NCBI RefSeq assembly: GCF_013761245.1
Contig: NZ_JACDUT010000010.1
Span: forward strand, 1-64,000
Reading direction: 5' to 3'
Source: Thermaerobacillus caldiproteolyticus
GTDB lineage: Bacteria; Bacillota; Bacilli; Bacillales; Anoxybacillaceae
DNA: 64,000 nt
The notes under the pieces: model-generated
Told to the model about the DNA's origin: nothing
The model's database searches: none
Seen by the model: the letters and a program-made list of their open reading frames with translations, nothing else
Part shown: positions 7,682-16,790 of the stretch, in pieces
How positions within the stretch are numbered: position 1 is the first letter of the stretch
Layout of the letters: each line of letters opens with the position of its first letter
Program-made: the position numbers and the translations under genes

Positions 7682-9088
7682 ATGAATGCTTTTTTCAGAA
7701 AAAAGTCTATTGACCAATTGCAACGAGAGGGTGCCAAAAACACAGGGCTAAATAGAGTCTTAGGATTATGGCAACTTACTGCAATTGGTTTAGGTGGTAT
7801 TATTGGGGTGGGTATCTTTGTATTAACGGGTGTAGCCGCTGCTGAACACTCGGGACCTGCAGTTATCTTATCATTCATTATTGCTGGACTGGCTAGTGCA
7901 GCGGCTGCACTGTGTTATGCAGAATTTGCTGGTTTAATACCTGTTGCTGGAAGCGCTTACACTTACAGCTATGCTGTATTAGGAGAAGTAGCAGCGTGGC
8001 TGATTGGATGGGATTTATTACTTGAATATACCCTAGTTGTTGCAGTAGTAGCTATCGGGTGGTCTGGTTACATGCAAGAAATTCTCCAACAAATTGGAAT
8101 ACACCTTCCTGCATGGGCACAAGGCGCTCCGGGCACTGGAGCTGGTCACAAAGTAGACTTGATTGCGATGTTAGTTAGCCTTGCCATTGCTGGTTTGCTT
8201 TACTTAGGTATCGAATGGGGTTCTAAATTTAATAACCTCATGGTTGTTATTAAGTTAAGTATTATTCTAGTGGTGATTGCTGTAGGAAGTTTCTATGTTG
8301 ATTCTGCTAACTGGCATCCTTTTATGCCTTTTGGCTTTCATGGTGTAATGAGTGGAGCAGCTCTCGTATTTTTTGCTGTATTTGGCTATGACACCTTAAC
8401 TACAGCGGCAGAAGAGGCAAAAAATCCGCAACGTGATCTGCCGATAGCTGTCGTATTGTCCTTGGCTATTGCCCTATGTCTGTATATCGGAATGTCTCTC
8501 GTTATTACAGGTATGGCTCCGTATCATACACTCAATGATGCAGCGCCAGTAGCCAAAGTCTTTAGTGATGTTGGATTGAAGTGGATTACGATCATCATTT
8601 CTGCTTCTGCTATTGCGGGTATTCTGTCTGTGTTATTTTCCTTTATGCTGGCAGGTTCACGCATATGGTTTGCCATGAGCCGCGACGGCTTATTACCAAG
8701 ATGGTTTACGAAGGTACACCCTAAATTTAAATCACCTTATCGTCCGACTTTAATAATTGGTGTGATTACCGCATTCGTTTCAGGATTTACTCCGATTGCT
8801 GAGGTAGCTGAACTAGTCAACATTGGAACACTGTCAGCGTTTATCTTAATTTGTGCATCCATCATTGTTCTGCGAGTGAAACGACCAGAACTTGAAAGAA
8901 AATTTAGAACGCCGTTTGTTCCGGTAGTTCCTTTGATTGGAATCGGATTTTCAATCTACCTTATTATCAGCCTGCCTGAAATTACTTGGATTCGTTTTAT
9001 AGTTTGGATGATTATAGGTTTGATCATTTATGTATTTTACGGTAAGAGAAAGAGCAACTTAGCGAAAAGTTTTCCAAACGAACAGTAA
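7682..9088 (+). CDS. APC-superfamily cationic amino acid transporter (YfnA-like)
   Basis: The product is 468 residues from the ATG at 7682, chosen because GGGAGGA lies 7 bases upstream; a longer frame upstream lacks a site. It has about 12 membrane segments and the signature GLGGIIGVGIFVLTG near residue 35, then PVAGSAYTYSY near residue 84 and the FFAVFGYDTLTTAAEEAKNP block near residue 221, which carries conserved TM6 and acidic residues. This is the cationic amino acid transporter (CAT) branch, represented by Bacillus YfnA and the structurally known GkApcT. It is expected to be a proton-coupled importer of alanine, serine or cationic amino acids; the exact substrate is not readable. It stands alone with its own terminator. 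Confidence 0.88.
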   Translation: MNAFFRKKSIDQLQREGAKNTGLNRVLGLWQLTAIGLGGIIGVGIFVLTGVAAAEHSGPAVILSFIIAGLASAAAALCYAEFAGLIPVAGSAYTYSYAVLGEVAAWLIGWDLLLEYTLVVAVVAIGWSGYMQEILQQIGIHLPAWAQGAPGTGAGHKVDLIAMLVSLAIAGLLYLGIEWGSKFNNLMVVIKLSIILVVIAVGSFYVDSANWHPFMPFGFHGVMSGAALVFFAVFGYDTLTTAAEEAKNPQRDLPIAVVLSLAIALCLYIGMSLVITGMAPYHTLNDAAPVAKVFSDVGLKWITIIISASAIAGILSVLFSFMLAGSRIWFAMSRDGLLPRWFTKVHPKFKSPYRPTLIIGVITAFVSGFTPIAEVAELVNIGTLSAFILICASIIVLRVKRPELERKFRTPFVPVVPLIGIGFSIYLIISLPEITWIRFIVWMIIGLIIYVFYGKRKSNLAKSFPNEQ

Positions 9089-9168
9089 AACTTAAGGAAA
9101 CATTTGTTTCCCTATTTGCAATGATACGGGATCACATCAATAATATGATAAGGCTATATTGTATAAGA

Positions 9169-9206
9169 AAAAGGGGAATTCCTTATTATATAGGAATTCC
9201 TTTTTT
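9169..9206 (+). terminator. Terminator after the YfnA-like permease
   Basis: AAGGGGAATTCC pairs with GGAATTCCTTTT around a 10-base AT loop, ending in TTTTTT. Confidence 0.75.
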
Positions 9207-9264
9207 AATCGCTATCTACCCTAAAAATAGCGGAAAGCCAAAAAAGATAACTTGCGCTCAGCTG

Positions 9265-9440
9265 TCATTTTATCTGGAGGAAAGAGGAAAAGAAAAAGGA
9301 ATCATTTTTCTGGTTCAATTTTATTATAAAGTGCATTTTCATCTAATATACAACTGATGCGGTTTGCAGAAGCGGAGTTTTTTATTTATTTCATACCGAG
9401 TTATAGATGGGGAATTAAGGATAATAACATAATTTCGGGC
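9265..9440 (+). pseudogene. Decayed C-terminal end of a second aimR-like gene
   Basis: This stretch lines up without gaps over about 110 bases with 3386-3510, the 3' end of the intact aimR-like gene. FYLEERGKEKG matches YLLEKIAKERGK, VQFYYK matches FQIYYK, and QLMRFAEAEF matches QLMRFAEEEF. The matching blocks sit in two frames, so at least one frameshift has occurred, and everything upstream of about residue 310 is missing. It is followed at the expected place by a broken aimP-like gene. It cannot encode a working receptor. Confidence 0.75.
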
Positions 9441-9471
9441 ATTTTTGTTATATATAATATATGTGGATGTG

Positions 9472-9613
9472 ATGAAAGGGAGGAGATTGTTGCTGTTACT
9501 TGTTATTGGTATTAGGAGTGGAAAGTGGTGATGAGAGGAAAACTGTAGAAGACACGATATCTACTAATGTTCAAGCACTATCGGTTAGTGACCCAAGTAG
9601 TGGCGGACATTAA
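9472..9613 (+). pseudogene. Frameshifted second AimP-like peptide gene
   Basis: The 3' frame reads LLVLGVESGDERKTVEDT, then ISTNVQALSVSDPSSGGH and stop. It matches the intact peptide at 3649-3804 through LxLGV, xTxSxVQxL and the DPxxGGH tail. The 5' part, after the AAAGGGAGGAG site, reads LLLLLVIGI in a different frame, so one base gained or lost has split signal peptide and tail. A TTG at 9500 could start the tail frame but lies too far from the site and would cut the signal sequence. It is most likely a dead paralogue with a diverged specificity tail (SSGGH against GGGGH). Confidence 0.72.
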
Positions 9614-9910
9614 TTCCAATTCTACAGATAAGATGCCAAACAGCTGTCGTTTTATATAAGACTAACTTGGAGACACGACTTCTCAGACATAAAACGATCT
9701 ACTTCGCGTCTTTGCAATAATTATGTTCTTTTTTGTTATTAATGCACTAAAAAATAAAAACATGAACTAGCGGCATATGTACATCCTTAAAAATTGGTTC
9801 GCTTCATTCCTATTTTAGTCATAAGAGATAGGAGGAGGTATACCATTAAAATTCGAAATATTATGTTTATTTATAATTATAAAAATAATTTTATAAGGGA
9901 GGAGAATGAT
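9614..9910. other. Leader region of the atoE-like gene
   Basis: No gene is supported. A second good ribosome binding site (AGGAGGAGGT, about 9830) is followed by no usable start, only an open frame in phase with the transporter. This suggests a lost start or an unused leader. Confidence 0.3.
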
Positions 9911-11233
9911 ATGAAATTATTATCTAATTTTTTTACAGTGATCGTACAGAGATTTTTGCCTGATCCTTTTGTGTTTGCGCTTATTCTAACGGCTATTTTG
10001 TTTGTGGCTGGAATTGTCTTTACTCCCCATAGTCCAATAGATATGATTCATTTTTGGGGAGACGGATTTTGGGATTTATTAGCGTTTGCTATGCAGATGA
10101 GTTTAATTTTAGTTACGGGGCATGCTCTAGCTAGTTCACCGTTTGTTAAACGCGGGCTACGAAGCTTTGCAAGTATTGCAAAAACTCCTGCTCAAGGTGT
10201 TGTCCTAGTGACATTAGGTGCAGCGATCGCATCTTTAATCAATTGGGGATTTGGTTTAATTGTTGGTGCCTTATTTGCTAAAGAAGTGGCCAAAAAGGTT
10301 CCAGGCTCTGATTATCGGTTGTTAATCGCAAGCGCTTACATAGGCTTTTTAACTTGGCACGGCGGACTTTCTGGATCGATTCCTTTATTAGCAGCAACGC
10401 CAGGCAATCCGATGGAGAAAATATCTGGGGTTATCCCATTAACGGAAACTATTTTTACAGATTTTAATCTATTTATTACCATATCACTTCTTATTGTTTT
10501 GCCTATTATGACAAAATTAATGATGCCGAAGCCTCATGAAGTAGTAACGATTGATCCGAATTTACTTGCTGAAGATAAAAGTGATGTATCATTGGCTATA
10601 TCGGATGAGAAAAGTTTCGCAGTGCGTATGGAAAACAGCAGAATCTTAACATTTCTCATTGTCGCTATGGGATACGCATACTTGATTTATTACTTTGTGA
10701 CGAAAGGATTTAAAATTGATGTGAATACAGTTAATTTACTTTTCTTTTTTACGGGCTTATTGTTGCACGGTACTCCTCTATCGTATATGCAAGCAATCAC
10801 AAACGCTGCACGTGGTACAGCTGGCATTTTGATTCAATTTCCTTTTTATGCTGGGATTCAAGGGATGATGGAGCAATCAGGATTAGGTGGTATTATTACA
10901 AATGCCTTTATTTCTATTTCTAATGAGCATACTTTTCCGATTCTTGCCTTTTTAAGTTCAGGAGTCATTAATTTCTTTGTTCCATCTGGAGGAGGGCACT
11001 GGGTCGTTCAAGGACCTTTCATTATGCCTGCTGCTGCTTCTTTGGGAGTGAATCCGGGTATCGCAGCGATGGCGATTGCTTACGGTGAGGCATGGATGAA
11101 TATGGCTCAACCGTTTTGGGCGCTCCCCGCTCTCGCAATTGCGGGTTTAGGCGTGAGAGATATTATGGGATACTGTGTCACTACACTATTAGTATCTGGA
11201 ATTATTTTTATGATTGGGCTGTCATTTTTCTAG
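9911..11233 (+). CDS. atoE: AtoE-family short-chain fatty acid transporter
   Basis: The product is 440 residues from the ATG at 9911, which follows AAGGGAGGAG by 6 bases; the upstream in-frame extension is not credible protein. The family hallmarks are FLPDPFVFALILT at residues 15-27, INWGFGLIVGALFAKEVAK near residue 112, LTWHGGLSGSIPLL near residue 150, and PSGGGHWVVQGPFIMPAA near residue 358. About 12 membrane segments are expected. AtoE proteins import short-chain fatty acids such as acetoacetate or butyrate. No atoDA CoA-transferase genes lie beside it, so its pathway partner is elsewhere; the CoA-thioester cluster at 18.7-25.6 kb is a possible but unproven consumer. Confidence 0.88.
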   Translation: MKLLSNFFTVIVQRFLPDPFVFALILTAILFVAGIVFTPHSPIDMIHFWGDGFWDLLAFAMQMSLILVTGHALASSPFVKRGLRSFASIAKTPAQGVVLVTLGAAIASLINWGFGLIVGALFAKEVAKKVPGSDYRLLIASAYIGFLTWHGGLSGSIPLLAATPGNPMEKISGVIPLTETIFTDFNLFITISLLIVLPIMTKLMMPKPHEVVTIDPNLLAEDKSDVSLAISDEKSFAVRMENSRILTFLIVAMGYAYLIYYFVTKGFKIDVNTVNLLFFFTGLLLHGTPLSYMQAITNAARGTAGILIQFPFYAGIQGMMEQSGLGGIITNAFISISNEHTFPILAFLSSGVINFFVPSGGGHWVVQGPFIMPAAASLGVNPGIAAMAIAYGEAWMNMAQPFWALPALAIAGLGVRDIMGYCVTTLLVSGIIFMIGLSFF

Positions 11234-11329
11234 ATTTCCGGCTTGAGTATTATAACAAACTTGACATATCTTCAAAAAAACAAAAGCATAAATTACTTCT
11301 GAGTTCTGGTGAAGAAGGATGGTTAATTC

Positions 11330-11570
11330 CTCCTTCAGTTCTTGATTACAACGGCATAACTCACTGATTTCTTGATTTTTTTGGCTTGATGCTGCCTGAG
11401 CTTACAAAGTTCGTGCCATTGCTTTCTTTGTATTCGGTTACCCAACGGTGAAGGGGGGATAAGAGGGCCCAGTTCTCTTGCCGCTTGATCAATCGATTTG
11501 CCTGTCCTCTAAGCACAACTCAACGGCTTGAATTTTGTATTCTTTATATCATTGAACACCTCGAACGTAT
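11330..11570 (-). mobile_element. IS3-family OrfA relic
   Basis: On the minus strand, broken frames read YKIQAVELCLEDRQ, AARELGP, LHRWVTEYKESNGTNFV, SSGSIKPKK and further pieces. This is the order of the N-terminal HTH and linker of IS3-family OrfA transposase subunits. There are stops and shifts, no OrfB follows, and terminal repeats are not evident. The rest of 11234-11928 shows no gene. Confidence 0.7.
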
Positions 11571-11928
11571 CTTATTCTCTGTATCCATTTTTTAGACAGA
11601 AGTGAGATAACGTCCTTGTTGTGTATTCTTTATATTAATATAGATGAGATCATCTTTTATGATGAGTACTTGCGAAATCATTTTTTTATGTTTCTTTTTT
11701 GTATAATGATGTTGAACATTCTATAAAGAGTTATATAGTCAAATATGGTCGCATCACAATACCTTATATTGCTCTAGATATTCTATTTTTGGTATATTTT
11801 AGATTATTACGCAGATATACTATCGATCTCATTTATTGGCTATGTTAAATCACCTTGTTGGTATTTACTGAAAATATAATAATGAATAAAAGCAATCTTA
11901 ATATGGAGAGAAAAAAGGAGGAAAGAAT

Positions 11929-12375
11929 TTGGAAGAAACTAAGTATATAAAAATAAACTTTTATTTGTTACTTGCGATATTGTCGCTTTCAATAGTTGGT
12001 TATTTATTTGCTGTTTATAAAGAGAATTTGTTTTTCTTGTATGAAAGGTCTCTTACACTTTTAATCATAGCTTCCATCATATTATCAATAATTGGAATCA
12101 TAAAAAATGAAGGGAATTCAAAGTGGATTTCACTTTCTTACTTTGCTTTTTTTGTACAATTTTCTGTTCTTTGTCTATTTTTAGGCCCACTTACGTTTTA
12201 CAGTGTAATTTTTGTATTTTATGTTACTACCTTCATTACAATCTTAATCTTTGTTATAGCCATTAGAAAGATTGACAAGTTCAAGTTTATACCTTTACTG
12301 CTTTTAACATTGTCTGTAATCTTTACGATTTACGTTATATTTCTAAATGCTTTATGGGGAACCAGTTGGATTTAG
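11929..12375 (+). CDS. Small polytopic membrane protein, unknown function
   Basis: The 148-residue protein is almost entirely hydrophobic, with four or five membrane segments (about residues 10-30, 40-60, 65-85, 88-110 and 118-142) separated by short charged turns (KNEGNSKW, RKIDKFKF). The TTG at 11929 follows AAAAAAGGAGGAAAG, a very strong site, and a perfect 13-base-stem terminator follows, so I consider it a real single-gene unit. I do not recognise a family and see no catalytic motif. It lies just downstream of the IS3 relic, so recent arrival is possible. Confidence 0.7.
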   Translation: MEETKYIKINFYLLLAILSLSIVGYLFAVYKENLFFLYERSLTLLIIASIILSIIGIIKNEGNSKWISLSYFAFFVQFSVLCLFLGPLTFYSVIFVFYVTTFITILIFVIAIRKIDKFKFIPLLLLTLSVIFTIYVIFLNALWGTSWI

Positions 12376-12430
12376 GCTTTTTGGCGGAGTTTATCTAATA
12401 TCGTTCTTCTTTCAGCTAACAATTAAGCAG

Positions 12431-12470
12431 ATGAAAGACCTTCAATTTGTGAAGGTCTTTCATTTATTTT
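12431..12470 (+). terminator. Strong terminator after the small membrane protein gene
   Basis: ATGAAAGACCTTC pairs perfectly with GAAGGTCTTTCAT around a 7-base loop, followed by T-rich sequence. Confidence 0.85.
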
Positions 12471-13180
12471 TAGAAGAGTCTTAGAGAATTACATTATTAA
12501 ATTGTTCGATAAAAGGTGTTTTCATATAGCTCCTTGCTTGAGGAGCGTCTTGATTTCAAGCGGTCAAAAAGAAAGTCGATGCATCTTCTTTCTAACCCTT
12601 AGTCTCAAATGTATTCATTTTCACTTTTTTTACTGCTCTCTGTTCTCCTAAAGGATTCCAGATGTTGTTTGGAGATTAGATTTATATTTCAAATCAGTCT
12701 ATATTCATCAAAATTTCCCTCGTTTTATTCGTAATATTAAATAGAAATGATCATGATTGGGGAGAGATAAAGCGAGTGGAAAAAAATCAGAAAGAAACCA
12801 ATTTGTTTGAAGATTTTGTCAAGAGGAGAAAAGAACAGCTTTTGGTTCAGCACTTGATCCTGATATGTCTAAAAAGAAGAGGTTATTTACCATTTTATTT
12901 ATAAATATAAAGAAAAACTGTTAGTTAAAAAAATAAAGCTGCGAAGTACAACGATTCCCTCCCTTGAGCAATCAAGGGATCTTTTTATCTTAACAGAAAA
13001 ATGACGAAAGTTTTTTTACTTAAAGAGGTGGCATGATAACGCACAATGATGGTGCTTTTTATCAAAGTAACATCAGTGAATAGAAGTGTTTGAATGTTTA
13101 TGAATCTAAATAAAGTTAAATCTTAAAAAAGAACAGTTAGCATATAATCTCTTACTTTGAAATAGGGTATTTTTCCTATA
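12471..13180. other. Intergenic region with a minor open frame and terminator
   Basis: A GTG-led frame at 12776 encodes only about 42 residues (FEDFVKRRKEQLLVQHL, then KRRGYLPFYL), preceded by GGGGAGAG. A hairpin with CCCTTGA/TCAAGGG arms and a T run follows at 12957-12986. This could be a tiny gene with its terminator or the relic of a larger one. I do not recognise it. Confidence 0.3.
12957..12986 (+). terminator. Terminator-like hairpin of an unidentified small unit
   Basis: CCCTTGA pairs with TCAAGGG across a GCAA loop, followed by ATCTTTTT. It implies that something upstream is transcribed, perhaps the 42-codon frame at 12776. Confidence 0.55.
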
Positions 13181-13206
13181 TAAATGATAATTCTTAAGTC
13201 CGATAT
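13181..13206 (+). promoter_or_regulatory. Sigma-D (flagellar) type promoter candidate
   Basis: TAAA at 13181-13184 and TCCGATAT at 13199-13206 are separated by 14 bases. The sigma-D consensus is TAAA, about 15 bases, then GCCGATAT, so this matches all four -35 positions and seven of eight -10 positions. The next gene is a chemoreceptor, the classic sigma-D target, though its start is about 260 bases away. Confidence 0.5.
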
Positions 13207-13467
13207 TAAGTGTGTAAGAATATAAAATATAAGAAGAAAATTTCGAAAATCACAGCAGTGAGAAGTCTTTTATAGTTGCATCAGGGATTCTTTTCATATT
13301 TATGTGAGAGATTTTTTAGAAAGATGGATTGGAAAGACCTCGATAATATATAGTTCTGATTTTGTACAACTTGGGGGGATAAAAAGTGTTGTGGAAGAGT
13401 TTCACTTAATTTATTTCATCAGACACATAACGATACGTTCACTTAAAAAGAAAAAGGGAGTAATTGT

Positions 13468-14607
13468 ATGAGTATGAAGACTAAAATGAACGGGCTTTTA
13501 AGTATATCATTTTTCTTACCTACTATTCTTTTATTACTTTATTTCGTAAAACATTCTTTTAACTGGCTGATTGGATCTGCTATCTTTTCTTCCTTTATTT
13601 CTATTTTAGTTACTGTGGTTCTCTTTAATCGAAAGTTTTCGGTTGAATCAATGCAAAATCGTAAAGAAGATCAAGATCTATCCAATGAGAATGATGAAAC
13701 GGTGGTTCTTTTCCAGAGCCTTGAACAAGATACCGAAGAATTAAAGGATTCTTTACAAACACTTTGTGATGAAATGAAAAATATATCAAAAATAGCGGCG
13801 GATATTTTGCAAGGGGCTAACATTCAATCCGAAAATGTAGAAAAAAGTACCGAAGCCATGATGGATATCTCAGCTGGCATCCAACAAATCGCCTTAAATG
13901 CCCAGAACGTATCCAATACGTCCACGACAACCTTACAGGCTGTTGCGGATGGATTTAAGGCCATTGAGACGGTTATCGGTCAAATGGAATCGATTCACCA
14001 AAAAGTCGAAAATCTTTCCAAAGTTATTACCGATTTGTCTAAGCATTCTCGGGAAATAGGAAATATCGTCAAAACAATTACGGAAATTTCAAGCCAAACG
14101 AACTTATTGGCATTAAACGCAGCTATTGAAGCAGCACGCGCTGGAGAGCATGGAAGAGGTTTTGCAGTGGTTGCCGATGAAGTAAGAAAACTGTCTGAAG
14201 AGGCGACTGCGTCAACGAATCAAATTAGTGAAATTGTTTCTTCCATCCAAGAAAATATTTCAAAATCAGTGGAATATATGAACGAAGGAAAAGTAGAAGT
14301 GACGAATGGCATTCGTATCGTAAATGACGCAAAACACGCTTTTGAAGTGATCCAATCAGACATGAACAATGTTTCACAACAAATTATAGAGGTTTCAGCT
14401 GCTGTTCAACAACTTTCAGCTGGTTCTGAAGAGATTAGAAATATTACAGAGTTTACTAAAAAGATTCAAAAAGGCGGTGTAGAAAAAATACAAAATATGA
14501 ATGAACTTTTTGATGAATTAATAACAGCAGCGAATAAGATCCTTTCGTCCACTCGCCGTTTGTATCAAAAAGTGAATAATGCGAATCAACAGGGGGAGAA
14601 TGACTGA
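13468..14607 (+). CDS. Methyl-accepting chemotaxis protein without an external sensor domain
   Basis: The 379-residue protein has two N-terminal membrane segments (about residues 10-27 and 33-53) with almost nothing between them, then a long coiled-coil signalling domain. The conserved hairpin tip is visible near residues 205-240 ([21 protein letters not shown], here split as [12 protein letters not shown] and [25 protein letters not shown]). With no extracellular ligand domain and no HAMP domain, it cannot sense a ligand in the usual periplasmic way; input could come through the membrane or from a cytoplasmic partner. The next gene overlaps its stop codon by one base, so the two are translationally coupled. 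The start ATG follows AAAAAGGGAG. Confidence 0.9.
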   Translation: MSMKTKMNGLLSISFFLPTILLLLYFVKHSFNWLIGSAIFSSFISILVTVVLFNRKFSVESMQNRKEDQDLSNENDETVVLFQSLEQDTEELKDSLQTLCDEMKNISKIAADILQGANIQSENVEKSTEAMMDISAGIQQIALNAQNVSNTSTTTLQAVADGFKAIETVIGQMESIHQKVENLSKVITDLSKHSREIGNIVKTITEISSQTNLLALNAAIEAARAGEHGRGFAVVADEVRKLSEEATASTNQISEIVSSIQENISKSVEYMNEGKVEVTNGIRIVNDAKHAFEVIQSDMNNVSQQIIEVSAAVQQLSAGSEEIRNITEFTKKIQKGGVEKIQNMNELFDELITAANKILSSTRRLYQKVNNANQQGEND

Positions 14608-15812
14608 TGGAAAATCAATTATTCATCGAGACTGCAATGCGATCAAAGCTATACCAAAAAAAGTTGAAAAATATTCATCTCGAGGATTGGAACAGTATCC
14701 CTTTTACAACGAAAGATGATCTTAGAAATGTCGATACATATGATGTACTAGGTGTACCCTTACATCAGGTTGCAACTTATCATGAGACAAGTGGAACAAC
14801 TGGTACGCCGACTCCAAGCTGGTTCAGTCATAAAGATATTGAACAGGAAGCTCAGGTAGTTCTTCAATCTTCTTTAAATCTAAATGAACATGATATCGTC
14901 TTAAATCGGTTCCCTTTTGCGATGGCAATCCCTGCTTTTATTGTATATTGGGCATCACAAAAGGTTGGAGCTGTTCATATCGGTGTTGATAAAGCAAGTA
15001 TGGTGACTCCCGATAGACGTGTTGTAGAAATTATGAAACGAACAAATCCCACTATTTTGACATTACTTCCATCCGAAGCCGAAAAACTATACCATGTCGG
15101 TATGCAAATGGGAGTTCGTTTTCCTACCAAAGGTTTACGGGCATTACTTTTAGCAGGTGAGCTCGTTTCACCGGCAAGAAAAAGATATATTGAAAAAATG
15201 TGGGGTGTTCCGGTTCACTTGCTGTTTGGAAGCACGGAGACGGGCGGATTATTTATGACATGCGAAAATGGACATTACCATATTGATCACCCAAATGTGA
15301 AAATCGAGGTAGTAGATGATTCGGGTATCCCTGTCGAAAACGGAGTGAAAGGGAATTGTGTGATTTCTTCAGCAAGGGAAGGAATGCCGCTCTTGCGATA
15401 TGCTAATCAAGATATTATTCAATTAATTGATGGGGCACAATGCAATTGTGGAAAAACGGAGCCAATTATGATTCACTATGGTCGAAAAGAAGATGTGATA
15501 GAATATCAAAACAAATCTGTAAACTTTTATGAATTGCAAGAGGCTGTTTATACACTTAGTAAGGTTCCTTTTATGTGGAAAGTGAAAATCTCAAGTAATC
15601 GAGTTCAATTTCTATGTCAGTTTATTGAACCAGCAGGAGAAGCAATCATTTCTACTATTAAACATGAATTAAGTGAAAAATTAGGTTTTGAGGTAGATAT
15701 TCAACAAACAGAGATTATCCCGCTTGAAAAGCTTACTGAAAAACCTGCTTATGGGAAGTATGCATATATTGAACGCGAACTTATCAATGAGCCTGAAGTG
15801 CTCGTTAAGTAG
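14607..15812 (+). CDS. PaaK-like adenylate-forming enzyme coupled to a chemoreceptor
   Basis: The 401-residue protein belongs to the ANL superfamily, phenylacetate-CoA ligase type. Visible are the P-loop ETSGTTGTPTPSWFS (residues 60-74), a central LLLAGELVSPARKRYIEKMW block near residue 190, and LFGSTETGGLF (A5 motif) near residue 206. A C-terminal subdomain begins after LRYANQDIIQL and contains CNCGKTEP. It is shorter than usual (PaaK is about 430) but appears complete. Family members activate an aromatic or other carboxylate as an acyl-AMP. The ATG overlaps the receptor stop codon (TGATG), so the enzyme is made with the chemoreceptor. No paa genes are nearby and the substrate is unknown. 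Confidence 0.8.
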   Translation: MENQLFIETAMRSKLYQKKLKNIHLEDWNSIPFTTKDDLRNVDTYDVLGVPLHQVATYHETSGTTGTPTPSWFSHKDIEQEAQVVLQSSLNLNEHDIVLNRFPFAMAIPAFIVYWASQKVGAVHIGVDKASMVTPDRRVVEIMKRTNPTILTLLPSEAEKLYHVGMQMGVRFPTKGLRALLLAGELVSPARKRYIEKMWGVPVHLLFGSTETGGLFMTCENGHYHIDHPNVKIEVVDDSGIPVENGVKGNCVISSAREGMPLLRYANQDIIQLIDGAQCNCGKTEPIMIHYGRKEDVIEYQNKSVNFYELQEAVYTLSKVPFMWKVKISSNRVQFLCQFIEPAGEAIISTIKHELSEKLGFEVDIQQTEIIPLEKLTEKPAYGKYAYIERELINEPEVLVK

Positions 15813-15900
15813 GGTACAACGATTAACAAGGATAATCTTTTGGATAACAAGGGATGAATAAAAGTCAAGTAGCCATTTTTGAAAAAGATCCGTATTTGAA

Positions 15901-15930
15901 CGCAACACCTAAGTTAAGGTGTTGCGTTTT
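15901..15930 (+). terminator. Terminator of the chemoreceptor/ligase operon
   Basis: CGCAACACCT pairs with AGGTGTTGCG around a short loop, followed by TTTTTATT. Confidence 0.85.
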
Positions 15931-16386
15931 TATTCATAGTAAAATCATACATGAAGCTATACGTTATCATCTATATTTTTACAAAAAAAAAGACCTTCGA
16001 CCTTACGCTACAGCAAAGACCAGAAAATTCAAGAAGCTCTCTCTTGAAATTCCTGTTTTTACGATTCTATCTTCACATAAATTGGTGTTTCTACTCAAAC
16101 AATTTCTGTATTTTCGGCGCATTTGCGGGTTCACAGAAGTTCCATGTCTTTCTAGTTATTGTGAGTTGCTTCATGGTTTTGAAGGGAATGCTTTTCTTTC
16201 TTTAACGCCCAACTCCTATAAGACTTAGGTATCCAATGTCTGAAAATCATGGTGATCGTGTTGAGTAATAAAAAAGTTCTTTAATTTTCAAAAATGTTGT
16301 TTAATACTAAAAAAGTCGTTTAATATTCTTGTTGTATTAACGGGTAGCTTAGCTCTAAATATAATACTTTTATTGAGGTGACAAAT
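15931..16386. other. Intergenic, possible decayed sequence
   Basis: Overlapping plus frames of 84 and 124 codons exist here, but composition (many F, C, H and R codons), the absence of ribosome binding sites and mutual overlap argue against coding. AT-rich motifs of the type GTTGTTTAAT recur at 16280-16330 and, inverted, near 16860. Confidence 0.35.
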
Positions 16387-16644
16387 ATGACAATGTATTA
16401 TTTAGGTTTATTCCTTTGGTCACATCTTATTGCAGGAACTATTGCAACCATTATTGATTATTTGTTTTATAAAGAAGAAATACCTGAAGCTATTGAAGAA
16501 TTTAATCATGAATATAATTTCGGTTTTAAACTTACTGTACCAATTTATATTGTTGTGCATATTCTTGGTGGCTGGTATACGTTATTTAGTGTATTAAAAA
16601 GCATTTTTAATTATTACTTTGAACCAGACGATGATGATGAATAA
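16387..16644 (+). CDS. Small two-TM membrane protein, unknown function
   Basis: The product is 85 residues from the ATG at 16387, which follows GAGGTG by 6 bases; a GTG at 16378 overlaps that site and is less likely. There are two hydrophobic segments (about residues 5-25 and 49-72), an acidic loop between them (EEIPEAIEEFNHEY) and a strongly acidic tail (EPDDDDE). No family is recognised. It sits alone in a region rich in repeats and relics and is AT-rich like its surroundings. Confidence 0.6.
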   Translation: MTMYYLGLFLWSHLIAGTIATIIDYLFYKEEIPEAIEEFNHEYNFGFKLTVPIYIVVHILGGWYTLFSVLKSIFNYYFEPDDDDE

Positions 16645-16762
16645 TTGTATATTAAAATTATGAAATTAAGCAGATGATGAATGACAAAAAGTTGTTTGAT
16701 TTACAAATCTGTATTTATCTAATTTGTACTATGTTTGTATATATTGAGAGATTAAAGAGAGT

Positions 16763-16790
16763 ATTCAATTAACAGGTACGATAGTTAAAG
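16763..16790. repeat. Second copy of the GTTCAACTA-type hairpin repeat
   Basis: TTCAATTAACAGGTACGATAG then TTAAA matches the loop and inner arms of the hairpin at 7464-7509, without the outer arms. Confidence 0.4.

Noticed and set aside
2439-11570. A whole prophage carrying the arbitrium-like modules
   Set aside because: No integrase, repressor, portal, terminase or lysis genes between or around the modules; neighbours are ordinary transporters and ybaK.
15854-16228. A 124-codon frame after the chemoreceptor operon terminator
   Set aside because: It starts before and runs through the terminator hairpin, lacks a site and has unnatural composition.
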